Shown: in pieces, positions 48,302-59,857 of the stretch
Numbering within the stretch: position 1 is the first letter of the stretch
Layout: each line of letters begins with the position of its first letter
DNA from: Nakamurella endophytica
Lineage (GTDB): Bacteria; Actinomycetota; Actinomycetes; Mycobacteriales; Nakamurellaceae
NCBI RefSeq assembly: GCF_014646215.1
Contig: NZ_BMNA01000002.1
Span: 62,001 to 126,000, forward strand
Direction of reading: 5' to 3'
Length of the DNA stretch: 64,000 nt
Program-made: the position numbers and the translations under genes
Notes under the pieces: model-generated
What the model was told of the DNA's origin: nothing
Databases searched by the model: none
What the model saw: the letters and a program-made list of their open reading frames with translations, nothing else

Positions 48302-48307
48302 TACCTT
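48302..48307 (+). promoter_or_regulatory. -10 box for leaderless uvrB transcript
   Basis: TACCTT ends 7 nt before GTG 48315. Three direct CCCGGGT heptamers (48234-48254) lie about 50 bp upstream. No obvious LexA-type box (GAACNNNNGTTC) was found. Confidence 0.58.
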
Positions 48308-48314
48308 GTGGTAC

Positions 48315-50495
<2,181 letters not shown>

Positions 50496-50505
50496 TCGAT
50501 GCCTG

Positions 50506-50540
50506 GCGACCCGCCCGGTCGGCCGGCCGGGCGGGATCGC
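50506..50540 (+). terminator. Terminator after uvrB
   Basis: CCCGCCCGG (50510-50518) pairs with CCGGGCGGG (50527-50535), extended by GCGA/TCGC with one bulged A. It starts 11 bp after the stop. Confidence 0.75.
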
Positions 50541-50648
50541 CTCGGCGGCCCCTCGCCCCGCACAGTCGCTGAGGCCGTCGGCCGCCCGGCCGTCCGCTGA
50601 CCGAACCCCGTCGGCCCGCCCGGCCGGCCCGAGGACACAGGAGTCGCC

Positions 50649-51089
50649 GTGACCGAGACCGTGAGCCTGCAGGTGGTGGTGGACGCGGGCAGCCCCGCGC
50701 TGCTCGCCGGTTTCTGGAGCGTGGCCCTCGGCTACCGGCTGGACGACCCGCCGCCCGGCTTCCAGACGTGGGAAGAGGCCTTGCGGGCCTCCGGCCTGCC
50801 CGAGGAGCGGTGGGACGACGCCAGCGCCATCGTGCCGCTGCACGGCCCGGGGCCGCGGATCTTCTTCCAGAAGGTGCCCGAGCACAAGCAGGTCAAGAAC
50901 CGGCTGCACCTGGACGTCGGTGTGGGACGGGGCATCAGCGACCCCCAGCAGCGTTGGGAACGGGTGATGCAGCACGTCGAGCGGCTGATCGGCGCCGGCG
51001 CGGCCGTGGTGCAGGAGCGCACCGGGGACTGGGGCGAGCGCTGGATGGTGATGACCGACCCGGAGGGCAACGAGTTCTGCGTGCAGTGA
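50649..51089 (+). CDS. VOC (glyoxalase/bleomycin-resistance fold) protein
   Basis: 146-aa protein with two beta-alpha-beta-beta-beta repeats typical of the vicinal oxygen chelate superfamily. SLQVVVDAGSPALLAGFW opens the fold, KNRLHLDV carries the mid-domain metal-type His, and DPEGNEFCVQ the C-terminal Glu. GTG 50649 has CAGGAG about 5 nt upstream. The substrate is unknown; members range from dioxygenases to drug-binding proteins. Downstream lies a long repeat-rich gap. Confidence 0.82.
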   Translation: MTETVSLQVVVDAGSPALLAGFWSVALGYRLDDPPPGFQTWEEALRASGLPEERWDDASAIVPLHGPGPRIFFQKVPEHKQVKNRLHLDVGVGRGISDPQQRWERVMQHVERLIGAGAAVVQERTGDWGERWMVMTDPEGNEFCVQ

Positions 51090-51187
51090 CCGACGTTGCG
51101 GCGGCGGCCCGTCCTCGCCGTCCCGGTCACCCGGCGCTGTGGTGACCGGGGCGTCTCGGCACCTCGGTGCCGGGGCGCCGACACCCC

Positions 51188-51237
51188 GATGCCGGCGCCC
51201 CGGTGATGCCGGCGCCCCGGTAATGCCGGCGCCCGAC
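51188..51237 (+). repeat. 17-bp direct repeat, about 2.7 copies
   Basis: GATGCCGGCGCCCCGGT occurs twice head to tail (51188-51204, 51205-51221), followed by a diverged copy AATGCCGGCGCCCGACA. Similar CACCTCGGTGCCGG words lie just upstream and downstream. Confidence 0.85.
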
Positions 51238-51386
51238 ACCTCGGTCATGTCGGCGCCTGGACTCTCCGAGATGCCGGCAGTCCGAGGTCTTCACCCTCCG
51301 CAGGTGGCGATTCCGTTGCCGCGGTGACCTGAGTGCCCTGAGTCCTCGGACGCCCGTACCGCGCCGGGATGCCGCGGGCGCTCCGC

Positions 51387-51628
51387 TACCGCGGTGCTCC
51401 GGTTACTGCCGGCGCTGCGGCACCGTGACGCTTCAGCACCGCGACGCTTCAGTACCGCGACGCTTCAGCACCGCGACGCTCCTGTACCGCGACGCTCCTG
51501 TACCGCGGTGCCCGGTTACTCCCGGCGCTGCGCCACCGCGACGCTCCAGCACGGTCAGGCTGCGGCACCTGACGCCTGAGCACCCCGACGCCTGAGCATC
51601 CCGACGCCCGGGCGCCGCGACGCTTGGA
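51387..51628 (+). repeat. 16-bp tandem array nested in a 45-bp duplication
   Basis: About twelve 16-mers of the form YACCGCGACGCTYCWG run from 51421; the first five (51421-51500) are nearly identical, later ones diverged. A 45-bp segment (51387-51432) recurs at 51501-51545 around the cleanest copies, showing a larger duplication. The array lies in the ~600-bp gap (51090-51692) between the convergent VOC and ABC permease genes. No coding signal was seen there. Confidence 0.9.
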
Positions 51629-51692
51629 TCACCGCGGCGCCGGGCGGCGCGCGCGGAGCCGGACACCACCGTCTCGTCCGGCGGTCGAGGTG

Positions 51693-52610
51693 TCAGCTGG
51701 TGATGTCCTTGCGCCGGAAGCGCAGCGCCGCCAGCGTGAAGAAGATTGCGGCGTAGGCCAGGCCGGAGAAGGCGCCGCGGACCATGTCGTCCCACCGGAT
51801 CGGCTGCACGACGGCGCCGGTCCACGCCAGCGAGTAGTGCGTGGGAAGCCAGTTCCGCAGCGTGCCGAGCGCCGAGATCTGGTCGAGGATCTGCGACACG
51901 ATGGACAGCAGCACGGCGCCGCCCACCGCGCCGAGCGGCGCGTCCGTGGTCACGCTGAGCAGGAACGCCAACCCGGCGACCCAGGTGAGCTGCACCGCGA
52001 CATAGGCCACCACGACGGACAACCGGACGACCGCGGTGCCCGGCGTGAACTGGTCGCCGATGGGGGTGGTGAGCGGCCCGGTGCCGTAGGCGAGCGCGCC
52101 CACCACCCAGCCGGTCGCGGTCAGCAGGACCAGCGCCACGAAGGACAGCAACGCCGCGACCACGACCTTCTGTCGCAGCAGCCGCAGCCGCGGCACCGGC
52201 ATGGCCAGCAGGTAGCGCAGCGACGACCACGACGCCTCCGACGCCACGGTGTCGCCGAAGAACAGGCTGATGACGACGATGAGCAGGAAGCTCGTCGAGA
52301 AGAACAGGCAGACGAGCGCGAAGTTCGCCGCGCCGCCCTGGGCGAGGTCGACGAACGAGCTGCGGGACCCGTTGTCGTCGGACCCGAACGAGAACGCCAA
52401 CCACAGGATCACCGGCAGCGCCACCATGAAGCCCAGCGACAGCTGGGTGCGCCGCCGGCGGAGCTGGCGCGCCACCTCGACGCGGACGGGCAGCGTCCGG
52501 CCCGGCCGGAACCCGTGCGGTACCCCGGAAGCCGTGGCGTCGACCGGCGGGCCGAGGGAGGCCAACGCGTGGGCCGCGGCCTCGGCGGACCGATCGTGGG
52601 CTGCGGTCAC
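51693..52610 (-). CDS. ABC-2 type transporter permease
   Basis: 305-aa membrane protein with six hydrophobic segments, including FMVALPVILWLAFSF (residue ~62), FLLIVVISLFFG, ALLSFVALVLLTATGWVVGAL and SGLAYAAIFFTLAAL, the pattern of ABC-2/NatB-like permeases. DTVASEASWSSLRYLLAMPV is the coupling-helix region seen in this family. The GTG lies 46 bp after the stop of the hydrolase-ATPase fusion, so the two make one operon and probably one exporter. Substrate unknown. Confidence 0.85.
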   Translation of the reverse strand: MTAAHDRSAEAAAHALASLGPPVDATASGVPHGFRPGRTLPVRVEVARQLRRRRTQLSLGFMVALPVILWLAFSFGSDDNGSRSSFVDLAQGGAANFALVCLFFSTSFLLIVVISLFFGDTVASEASWSSLRYLLAMPVPRLRLLRQKVVVAALLSFVALVLLTATGWVVGALAYGTGPLTTPIGDQFTPGTAVVRLSVVVAYVAVQLTWVAGLAFLLSVTTDAPLGAVGGAVLLSIVSQILDQISALGTLRNWLPTHYSLAWTGAVVQPIRWDDMVRGAFSGLAYAAIFFTLAALRFRRKDITS

Positions 52611-52656
52611 GCGCGTCCCTCCTCGCTGAGTACCTGCGGGCGTGCGGTCGCCGGCG

Positions 52657-55600
52657 TCACGGTGCCCCTCGTCCGGCGCCGACCGGCTCGGATCCGGTCC
52701 GGGTGTCCGCGGGCACCTCCGGCCCGGCGGCGCCGACCAGTTCCAGGAAGACGTCCTCGAGCCGGTTGCGGGGCGCGACGGAGCGCACGGCGATGCCGGC
52801 GCGGACCAGCGCCGCCACGGCCACGTCCGGCGGGCACCGGTCGAGGTCCACGCGCAGGGATCCGGACGCGTCGGCTGCCGTCGCGACCTCCGACGGGGCC
52901 TGCCCGATGCGGTCGTCGACGACGGCGCCGACTCCGTCGAGGTCGCGCAGCACGCGGGCGGCGGCCGGTACGTCGTCGACGGTGAAGACGGTGTCGCCGG
53001 AGGCCGACACCAGCTCGGTGACGGTGCCGGCGGCGATCGTGCGCCCGCGGTTGATCACGACCACATGGCTGCAGGTCTGCTCGACCTCGGACAGCAGGTG
53101 GCTGGAGACCACGACGGTGCGCCCGGTGGCGGCGTACCGGCGCAGGACCTCCCGCATGGCGTGGATCTGCGGCGGATCCAAGCCGTTGGTGGGCTCGTCG
53201 AGGATGAGCAGGTCCGGGAAGCCGAGCATGGCCTGGGCGATCGCGAGTCGCTGGCGCATGCCCTGTGAGTACGTCTTCACCCGCCGGTCGACCGCGGTCC
53301 CCAAGCCGGCGATCTCGAGCGCCTGCTCGAGATGGGCGTCCTCGCGGGGGCGGCCGGTGGCCCGCCAGTACAGGTCGAGGTTGACCCGACCCGACAGGTG
53401 CGGCAGGAACCCCGAACCCTCCACGAAGCTGCCGATCCTCGACAGGATCTCGGCTCCCGGCCGGACCGGCCGGCCGAACACCAGGATCTCGCCGGCCGTC
53501 GGGGTGATCAGTCCCATGACCATGCGCAGCGTGGTGGTCTTCCCGGCGCCGTTCGGGCCGAGCAACCCCAGGACCTGGCCGGGTTCCACCCGGAAACCCA
53601 CGTCGGTGACCGCGGTGACACCCCCCGGGTAGGACTTGCGGAGGCCCCGGATGAGCAGCGGCGCGGGAGACGCACCGGCCGGGTGCCCGTCGGCGTCCTG
53701 GGACGCCGGCGTGGACGGCCTGAAAGGTCCGGTGGTCCCGTTGGCTCCGGTCGTGCCGGTCGGAGTGATCGGCGCCGGCGTGCCGGTCCCCGCCGGCGTC
53801 CCGGTCGGCGCCGGCGTCCGGGACGGTGCGACGCCGGCGGTGCGGCGCCGGCGGACCCGGCCGGCCAGCACGAGACCGGCGAGCAGAGCAGCGGCCAGCA
53901 CGACGAGGCCGACGAGGGTGGCGACCGGCACGTCGCCACCGGACACCCGGACACCACCGACCTCGGGGAGGCTGACGGAACCGTCGCCGCCCAGCGCGAT
54001 CCGGTAGGCGGCCGGGGCGGTCGGGCCGGCGAAGCCCTGGTCGGTGGTCGACAGTCCCACCTGCAGTCGCGACCCGGCCTCGACCTGGAAGGCGACGCTC
54101 GGCAGGTCGATGGTGACCTCGTGCGGCCGGCCGTCCGCGGGCACGGCGACCCGCACCGGTGCCACCGCGTTGCCGGCCAGCGTGGTGGCCCCCGTCGCGG
54201 TGACCTTGCTGAGCGAGGCGAAGAGGACCGCCTCGTCGCCGGTGCCGGACGCACCGGACAGCGGCGCCGTCGGCAGCGCGGACAGCTGGATCGTCACGCG
54301 CGGAGTGCCGGCGAGGACCGTCAACGCCGACAAGGGCGCGGAGCGGAAGCGGGCCGTCTGTCCGGGCAGTCCTCCGGCGAGCGTCGACAGTGCCGTTCCG
54401 CCGAGCCCGGACAGAACGGGCAGGGACGAGATGCCGGCCGGCGAGCCGCCCGGCGGGTTCACCACGGTCTGCGTCGCGCCGGTCAGTGCGACGGCGCGCC
54501 GGGTGACCGCGGCGGCGCCGTCGAGCCCGGGGTAGTCCCCGGCCTGCAACGTGCGGGTCCGTGCCCGGCCGTTGTCGCCGAGCGGTCCCTGGACGCTGTA
54601 GACGAAGGCGTCGGACGGGATCGCCGCCGCCCCGGACAGGTAGTGCTGGAACCAGCCGCTGATCCGGTTGCGAGTGACCTGGTCCGGGCTGCCGCCGTCG
54701 TGCCCGCCGTCGTACCAGGTCATGGCCACGGTCGCGCCGTTCCCGGCGATCGCGCGGGCATTGGCGTCGGCCTGGTCGAGACCGAACAGGGTGTCGCGCT
54801 CGCCCTGGACGAGCAGGGTGGGAGCCGTGATGTCGCCGACCACCGCCTTGGGGCTCGACCTGGCCAGCAGCGCGGCCAGCGCCGGCGTGAGCCTGCCCGT
54901 CTGCGCCGCCTGGGCGTAGGCGGCGCACAACGTGGGCATCAGCCGGCCGCATCCGGCGGCGACGGCAGCCGCGGCACCCCCGGAGGTGCCCGTCGCGGCT
55001 CCGCCGGCGGACGGCGGGGCCGTGCCCGCCGGACCGGACGTGCCCGTGGCCGGCGTGGTCCCCGCGTCGCCGGGGTCGGCGGCCGGTGCTGTGGACGACG
55101 TCGACGACCCGCCGCCGCGGCCGAATCCGCTGTCGCCGTTGTCGGTCGGCGCGGTTCCCGCGGCGCCGGCGAGGCCGGCACCGGATGCCACGGACGCCAC
55201 CAGGGCGGCCGCCCACGCCTTCTTGAAGACGCCGTCGCCACCGGCGACCGCTCCGGCCGGCGTGGCCGGCTCGGACCCGCCGCCGCTCTCGGCGCGGTTC
55301 GGGAACAACGCCTGCTGCAGGTCGTTCCAGGTGATCACCGGTACGGCGGCGTCCACCCGACGGTCCGTGCCGGCGAGCATCAGCGCCAGCGCGCCTCCGT
55401 AGGAGGCGCCGGTGACGCCGACCCGCGGGTCGCCGGGCGAGTCCTGCACGACCTCGGGGCGTCGGGACAACCAGTCGACCAGCGCCCGGGCGTCCGGGAT
55501 CTCGTAGTCCAGCGAGTCGAGGCCGATCTGGCCCGTGGACGCCCCGAACCCGCGCGCCGAGTAGGCCAGCGCCACGAACCCCTGGCTCGCGAAGTCGCGG

Positions 55601-55884
55601 GCGTCCGCCGCGACGGACGCCTTGGAGCCGCCGAAGCCGTGGGCCACGATCACGGCCGGTGCCGGTAGTCGAGCGGGCAGGTACAGCGTCGCGTCCAGCT
55701 CCACGTCGCCGGTGACACGCGGACCGCCCGCCACGGTGATCCGTTCGTCCTCCGTGCGGATGGCGGGTGCCGCCGAGGCCGGCCACACCGCCCAGACCAG
55801 CGCAGCGACGACCACGACGGCGAGCGCTGCGGCGACCGCCTTGCGCCGCGGGCCCGCGAGCAGGGCTCGGAACCAGTGCCTCAC
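52657..55884 (-). CDS. Extracytoplasmic alpha/beta-hydrolase fused to ABC ATPase
   Basis: 1075-aa chimera. Order: N-terminal helix (17-39); X-Pro peptidase/CocE-like hydrolase with HGFGGSKAS, nucleophile elbow GASYGG (~160), Asp in VQGERDTLFG and His in YDGGHDGG, interrupted by a ~120-residue Gly/Ser/Thr insert; a beta-rich region to ~600; a second helix LVGLVVLAAALLAGLVLAG (~650); a Pro/Thr linker; and a complete ABC ATPase (GPNGAGKTT ~775, YSQGMRQRL, LILDEPTNGLDP). The topology puts the hydrolase outside and the ATPase inside. Its partner is the following ABC-2 permease. What it cuts or exports is unknown. Confidence 0.85.
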   Translation of the reverse strand: MRHWFRALLAGPRRKAVAAALAVVVVAALVWAVWPASAAPAIRTEDERITVAGGPRVTGDVELDATLYLPARLPAPAVIVAHGFGGSKASVAADARDFASQGFVALAYSARGFGASTGQIGLDSLDYEIPDARALVDWLSRRPEVVQDSPGDPRVGVTGASYGGALALMLAGTDRRVDAAVPVITWNDLQQALFPNRAESGGGSEPATPAGAVAGGDGVFKKAWAAALVASVASGAGLAGAAGTAPTDNGDSGFGRGGGSSTSSTAPAADPGDAGTTPATGTSGPAGTAPPSAGGAATGTSGGAAAAVAAGCGRLMPTLCAAYAQAAQTGRLTPALAALLARSSPKAVVGDITAPTLLVQGERDTLFGLDQADANARAIAGNGATVAMTWYDGGHDGGSPDQVTRNRISGWFQHYLSGAAAIPSDAFVYSVQGPLGDNGRARTRTLQAGDYPGLDGAAAVTRRAVALTGATQTVVNPPGGSPAGISSLPVLSGLGGTALSTLAGGLPGQTARFRSAPLSALTVLAGTPRVTIQLSALPTAPLSGASGTGDEAVLFASLSKVTATGATTLAGNAVAPVRVAVPADGRPHEVTIDLPSVAFQVEAGSRLQVGLSTTDQGFAGPTAPAAYRIALGGDGSVSLPEVGGVRVSGGDVPVATLVGLVVLAAALLAGLVLAGRVRRRRTAGVAPSRTPAPTGTPAGTGTPAPITPTGTTGANGTTGPFRPSTPASQDADGHPAGASPAPLLIRGLRKSYPGGVTAVTDVGFRVEPGQVLGLLGPNGAGKTTTLRMVMGLITPTAGEILVFGRPVRPGAEILSRIGSFVEGSGFLPHLSGRVNLDLYWRATGRPREDAHLEQALEIAGLGTAVDRRVKTYSQGMRQRLAIAQAMLGFPDLLILDEPTNGLDPPQIHAMREVLRRYAATGRTVVVSSHLLSEVEQTCSHVVVINRGRTIAAGTVTELVSASGDTVFTVDDVPAAARVLRDLDGVGAVVDDRIGQAPSEVATAADASGSLRVDLDRCPPDVAVAALVRAGIAVRSVAPRNRLEDVFLELVGAAGPEVPADTRTGSEPVGAGRGAP

Positions 55885-56036
55885 CGCTGCCGATCACTCC
55901 CGGCCGCCGTGCGGCCAGCTCGATCGGTCGTCAGGGGCGCCATGCACTCACAGTGCCACAGGCCCACGACAGACCCGGGGCGTGCGCGCTCCGGCCGTCG
56001 GGCGGGGCTCACCGCTGCCGGCGGACGACCAGTGGT

Positions 56037-56042
56037 TACCGT
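56037..56042 (+). promoter_or_regulatory. -10 box for leaderless S9 peptidase transcript
   Basis: TACCGT ends exactly 6 nt before ATG 56049, the same box and spacing as the 45.5-kb lipoprotein. Confidence 0.63.
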
Positions 56043-56048
56043 CGCCGG

Positions 56049-58049
56049 ATGCATCCCGAGGACATCGAGCGCTGGACCACGCTGGCCACCCCGGCGGTCG
56101 GCCCGGACGGCACCGTCATGGTCGCCGCCGCCCGCCCTGACGCCGACCAGGACCACTACCACAGCGAGATCGTGCGGATCGCCCCGTCGGCGGGCGCCGC
56201 GTCGGAGCCGGACCGGTTCACCGCGGGTGACCAGGACTCCGCGCCCGTGCTGTCCCCGGACGGGCGTCGCATGGTGTTCCTCCGCCGCACGGGCACCGGG
56301 CGGCCGCAGCTGTTCGAGTGTCCCGTCGACGGCGGTGAGCCCCGTGCGCTGGCCGAGCACCCGCTGGGCGCGGGGCCGGCCACGTTCTCGCCCGACGGCA
56401 CCCGGATCGTGTATCTCGCCGCCGTCCCGGAGCCCGGCCGCTACGGCACGGACGACGACGTCCCTGCCGACGGCGAGCGACCGCGCCGGATCGACCGGCT
56501 GGCCTACCGGTCCGACGGCAAGGGCTTCGTGCTGGACCGCCCCGACCAGGTGTTCGTCCAGGACCTCGGGACCGGTGCCGGTGCCGATGCCGTCCGCCTG
56601 ACCGACGAGCCGGCGGGCGCCCGCCACCCGGCCTGGACGGCCGACGGTACGGCCGTGCTCTACGCCCGGGCCTCCGGACCGGACCGGATCGACGACGAGA
56701 TCGTCCGGGTCGACGTGCCGTCGGCGGCCGACCGGCCGGCGGCACCCCAGGTGGTCGTCCGTCCCGGCGGCAGCGCGCAGCGGCTCGTCGTCGACGGTGA
56801 CACCGTCTACTACCTGGGCGCCGCGTTCCCGGACCAGGACTGGAACGGGCGCAACACCTCGTTGTGGGCGGCGCCCGCGGCCGGTGGGCCGCCGCGGCGG
56901 ATGACCGACGAGGAGACCGTGGACGTGGACGCCGCCGCCGGGAACCCGGTGGTGTCCGGCGACCGGGTCCTGGTCGCGGTCCTGGACCGCGGGGCGAGCA
57001 CCCTCGCCGCCGTGCCGCTCGACGCCCGCGACGTCCGGCTCGGCGACCTGCCGCTGCTGGTCGGCGGCGCCCGGGTGGTCAAGGGCTTCGCGGCCGCCGG
57101 CGAGCACGTCGTCGCCGTCGTCTCCGACCCGGGGACGCCCGGGGAACTGGTGCGGCTCGGCCCGCCGTCGTCCGCCACCCCGGGAGGGCCGGAGTCCGCC
57201 ACCCCCGGCACCGCTGTCACCGACGTCGCGGCACCGCTGCGCGAGGCGGGACTCGCCCGGCACGTCGAGCTGACCGCGACGTCGTCCGACGGCTACCCGG
57301 TGCACGGCTTCCTGGTCCTGCCGCCGGGACCCGGACCGCACCCGGTGCTGTTGGACGTGCACGGTGGTCCGCACGCCGCGTACGGCTGGGGACTGTTCGA
57401 CGAGGCACAGGTCTACGCGGGCGCCGGCTACGCGGTGGTACTGCCGAACCCCCGGGGATCGGCCGGGTACGGGCAGGACCACGGGCGGGCGGCCGTCCGC
57501 AGGTTCGGCACGGTGGACGTGGCCGACGTGCTCGCGCTGCTGGACGCGGCACTGGAGCTCCCGGAGTGCGACGGTCGGCGCGTCGGGGTGATGGGCGGCT
57601 CCTACGGCGGCTTCATGACGTCCTGGCTCGCCTCGCACGCGCCCGAGCGGTTCGTCGCCGGCATCAGCGAGCGGGCCGTGAACGCCTGGGACTCCTTCCG
57701 GGGGTCCAGTGACATCGGTTACTTCTTCGCGTCCGCGTACGTCGGCGACGACCGCGAGACGCTGTGGGAGATCAGCCCGCTGGCGCACGCCGACGACATC
57801 CGCATCCCGTTGTTGATCATCCACTCGGAGCAGGACTGGCGCTGCCCGGTGGAGCAGGCGCAGCGCCTCTACACGGCCCTCAAGCTCCGCGGGGCGGAGA
57901 CCGAGATGCTGCTGTTCCCCGGGGAGGGGCACGAACTGTCCAGGTCGGGCCGGCCACGCCACCGCCTGCAGCGCTTCGCCGCCATCCTCGAGTGGTGGTC
58001 GAGGTACCTGCCGGTCGAGGGGGGCGGGGTGGCGCAGCCCGCCGCCTGA
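56049..58049 (+). CDS. S9 family peptidase (prolyl oligopeptidase/acylaminoacyl-peptidase type)
   Basis: 666-aa serine peptidase. The N-terminal ~400 residues are WD/propeller-like repeats (VLSPDGRRMVFLRR, TFSPDGTRIVYLA, AWTADGTAVLYAR). The C-terminal alpha/beta-hydrolase has the triad Ser518 in GGSYGGFM, Asp596 in SEQDWRCP and His628 in GEGHELS, plus LLDVHGGPHAAYGW for the oxyanion hole. There is no signal peptide, so it is probably cytoplasmic. ATG 56049 is set by the -10 box. It diverges from the hydrolase-ATPase fusion and may share regulation with it. Confidence 0.92.
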   Translation: MHPEDIERWTTLATPAVGPDGTVMVAAARPDADQDHYHSEIVRIAPSAGAASEPDRFTAGDQDSAPVLSPDGRRMVFLRRTGTGRPQLFECPVDGGEPRALAEHPLGAGPATFSPDGTRIVYLAAVPEPGRYGTDDDVPADGERPRRIDRLAYRSDGKGFVLDRPDQVFVQDLGTGAGADAVRLTDEPAGARHPAWTADGTAVLYARASGPDRIDDEIVRVDVPSAADRPAAPQVVVRPGGSAQRLVVDGDTVYYLGAAFPDQDWNGRNTSLWAAPAAGGPPRRMTDEETVDVDAAAGNPVVSGDRVLVAVLDRGASTLAAVPLDARDVRLGDLPLLVGGARVVKGFAAAGEHVVAVVSDPGTPGELVRLGPPSSATPGGPESATPGTAVTDVAAPLREAGLARHVELTATSSDGYPVHGFLVLPPGPGPHPVLLDVHGGPHAAYGWGLFDEAQVYAGAGYAVVLPNPRGSAGYGQDHGRAAVRRFGTVDVADVLALLDAALELPECDGRRVGVMGGSYGGFMTSWLASHAPERFVAGISERAVNAWDSFRGSSDIGYFFASAYVGDDRETLWEISPLAHADDIRIPLLIIHSEQDWRCPVEQAQRLYTALKLRGAETEMLLFPGEGHELSRSGRPRHRLQRFAAILEWWSRYLPVEGGGVAQPAA

Positions 58050-58056
58050 CGGCGTT

Positions 58057-58097
58057 CCCACCCGGACGGCGGTCGCGACGGGCGGCGTCCGGGTGGG
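58057..58097 (+). terminator. Terminator after the S9 peptidase
   Basis: CCCACCCGGACG (58057-58068) and CGTCCGGGTGGG (58086-58097) form a perfect 12-bp stem with a 17-nt loop, 8 bp past the stop. Confidence 0.8.
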
Positions 58098-58222
58098 TCG
58101 GGATCCCGGTCAGGGTGACCCTGATCCTTCCCTGGTCCTGGTCCGCCCACGGTGAAATCGCTCGGGGACTGTCGGGGGGGTCGGACATACTTCCGGCGAC
58201 TCCGACGAAGGGCAGACAACCC

Positions 58223-59833
58223 ATGTCCGAACCGCTGCAGAAGACCTCCCCGGGGGCGGGCCCGGCGCCCACCGGCGAGCCGGACGGCGAGTTCCAGCAC
58301 CACCTCGACCCCAAGCGCTGGTGGGCGCTGGCGGTGATCGCCGTCAGCCAGCTCATGGTCGTGCTCGACGCCACCATCGTGAACATCGCGCTGCCGCACG
58401 CGAGCGCGGCGTTGCACATCGCACCGAACGACCGGCAGTGGCTGATCACCGCCTACGCGCTGCCGTTCGGCTCGCTGCTGCTGCTCGGCGGTCGCATCGC
58501 CGACTGGGTGGGCCGCAAGCGGATGCTGATCGTGGCGCTGTGCGGCTTCGCCATCGCGTCGGCGGTCGGCGGTGCCGCGCAGGAGCCGTGGATGCTGTTC
58601 GCCGCCCGCGCCCTGCAGGGCGTCTTCGGCGCGATCATGGCCCCGGCGGCCCTGGCCCTGATCACCGTGACCTTCATCGAGGCCCGCGAGCGCGCACGGG
58701 CGTTCGCCGTGTTCGGCGCCATCGCCGGCGGTGGATCGGCGATCGGTCTGCTGCTGGGCGGCATCCTGACGTCCTACGTCGACTGGCGCTGGTGCCTATT
58801 CGTCAACATCCCCATCGCCGCGGTGGCCCTGTTGGCCGCCCTGCCGATCCTGCGCGAGTCCAAGGCCCCCACCGGCGACAACTACGACGTGGCGGGCGCG
58901 CTGCTGGCGACGGCCGGACTGGCCTCCGTCGTCTGGGGCTTCACCCGGGCGCCGCTGCACACCTGGGGCTCGGTGCAGACCTGGGGTTGGCTGGTCGGCG
59001 GCGTCCTGCTGCTGGCGCTGTTCGTCCTGGTCGAGTCGCGCAGCTCGTCGCCGCTCATGCCGCTGCGGATCATCCGCAACCGCAACCGCGCGGGCGCCTA
59101 CATCGTCGGCCTGTTCGTCGGTACGGGCCTGTTCGGCATGTTCCTGTTCCTGACCTACTTCGTGCAGGGCACGCTGCAGTTCTCGCCGATCAAGGCCGGT
59201 GTCGCGTTCCTGCCGTTCAGCCTCGGCGTGGTGATCGGCGCCGGCGTCGGCTCGCAGCTGGTGCTGCGGGTCGGCGCCCGGGTGATGATCCCCGTCGGTC
59301 TGGTGCTGGGCACCCTGGGCCTGGCCTGGCTGGGCACCATCGAGGCCGGCAGCACCTACTGGGGCAAGGTGTTCCCGGCCGAGCTGGTGATCTCGGTCGG
59401 CATGGGCTTCATCTTCATGTCGACGACGAACGTCGCCCTGGTGGGCGTCTCCCCGGCGGACGCGGGCGTGGCCAGCGCGATGGTCAACACGACGCAGCAG
59501 ATCGGTGGCTCGCTGGGCACGGCGCTGCTGTCCACCGTCGCGGCGAACGCCACCACCAGCTACTTCTTCGGTCACCTGCCGACAGGGGTGACCGCGGCCC
59601 AGGCCGGTGCCGCGGTGCCGCAGCTCGGTGCGCTGGCCGAGGGTGTCCAGCCGTCCGATCCGTCGGTGCTGCAGCTCTTGCCGACCTGGGGCGCGGCCAA
59701 CGTCCACGGGTACGGCATGGCGTTCTGGTGGGGCTCCGCGCTCTTCGTCGTGGCAGCGGTGGCGTCGCTGCTGCTGATCAACGCCGGTCGGGCGGACCTG
59801 CCGCAGGGCGAGCACTCCGCCGCGATGGTCTGA
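58223..59833 (+). CDS. DHA2-type MFS drug/metabolite exporter
   Basis: 536-aa proton-driven exporter, about 14 membrane segments. VSQLMVVLDATIVNIALP is the DHA2 first helix (EmrB/QacA type), GGRIADWVGRKRM motif A, and ALQGVFGAIMAPAALALI motif C region. A soluble N-terminus of ~30 residues precedes helix 1. An exporter between uvrB and uvrA also occurs in mycobacteria. ATG 58223 has GAAGGG upstream; longer frames run into the peptidase gene. The substrate cannot be deduced. Its stop is 24 bp from the convergent hydrolase. Confidence 0.92.
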   Translation: MSEPLQKTSPGAGPAPTGEPDGEFQHHLDPKRWWALAVIAVSQLMVVLDATIVNIALPHASAALHIAPNDRQWLITAYALPFGSLLLLGGRIADWVGRKRMLIVALCGFAIASAVGGAAQEPWMLFAARALQGVFGAIMAPAALALITVTFIEARERARAFAVFGAIAGGGSAIGLLLGGILTSYVDWRWCLFVNIPIAAVALLAALPILRESKAPTGDNYDVAGALLATAGLASVVWGFTRAPLHTWGSVQTWGWLVGGVLLLALFVLVESRSSSPLMPLRIIRNRNRAGAYIVGLFVGTGLFGMFLFLTYFVQGTLQFSPIKAGVAFLPFSLGVVIGAGVGSQLVLRVGARVMIPVGLVLGTLGLAWLGTIEAGSTYWGKVFPAELVISVGMGFIFMSTTNVALVGVSPADAGVASAMVNTTQQIGGSLGTALLSTVAANATTSYFFGHLPTGVTAAQAGAAVPQLGALAEGVQPSDPSVLQLLPTWGAANVHGYGMAFWWGSALFVVAAVASLLLINAGRADLPQGEHSAAMV

Positions 59834-59857
59834 TCGCCGGCCGGGTGGCGCGCCGGG

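Noticed and set aside
51387-51628. Possible CRISPR array
   Set aside because: 16-bp units are directly adjacent with no unique spacers; no cas gene nearby.
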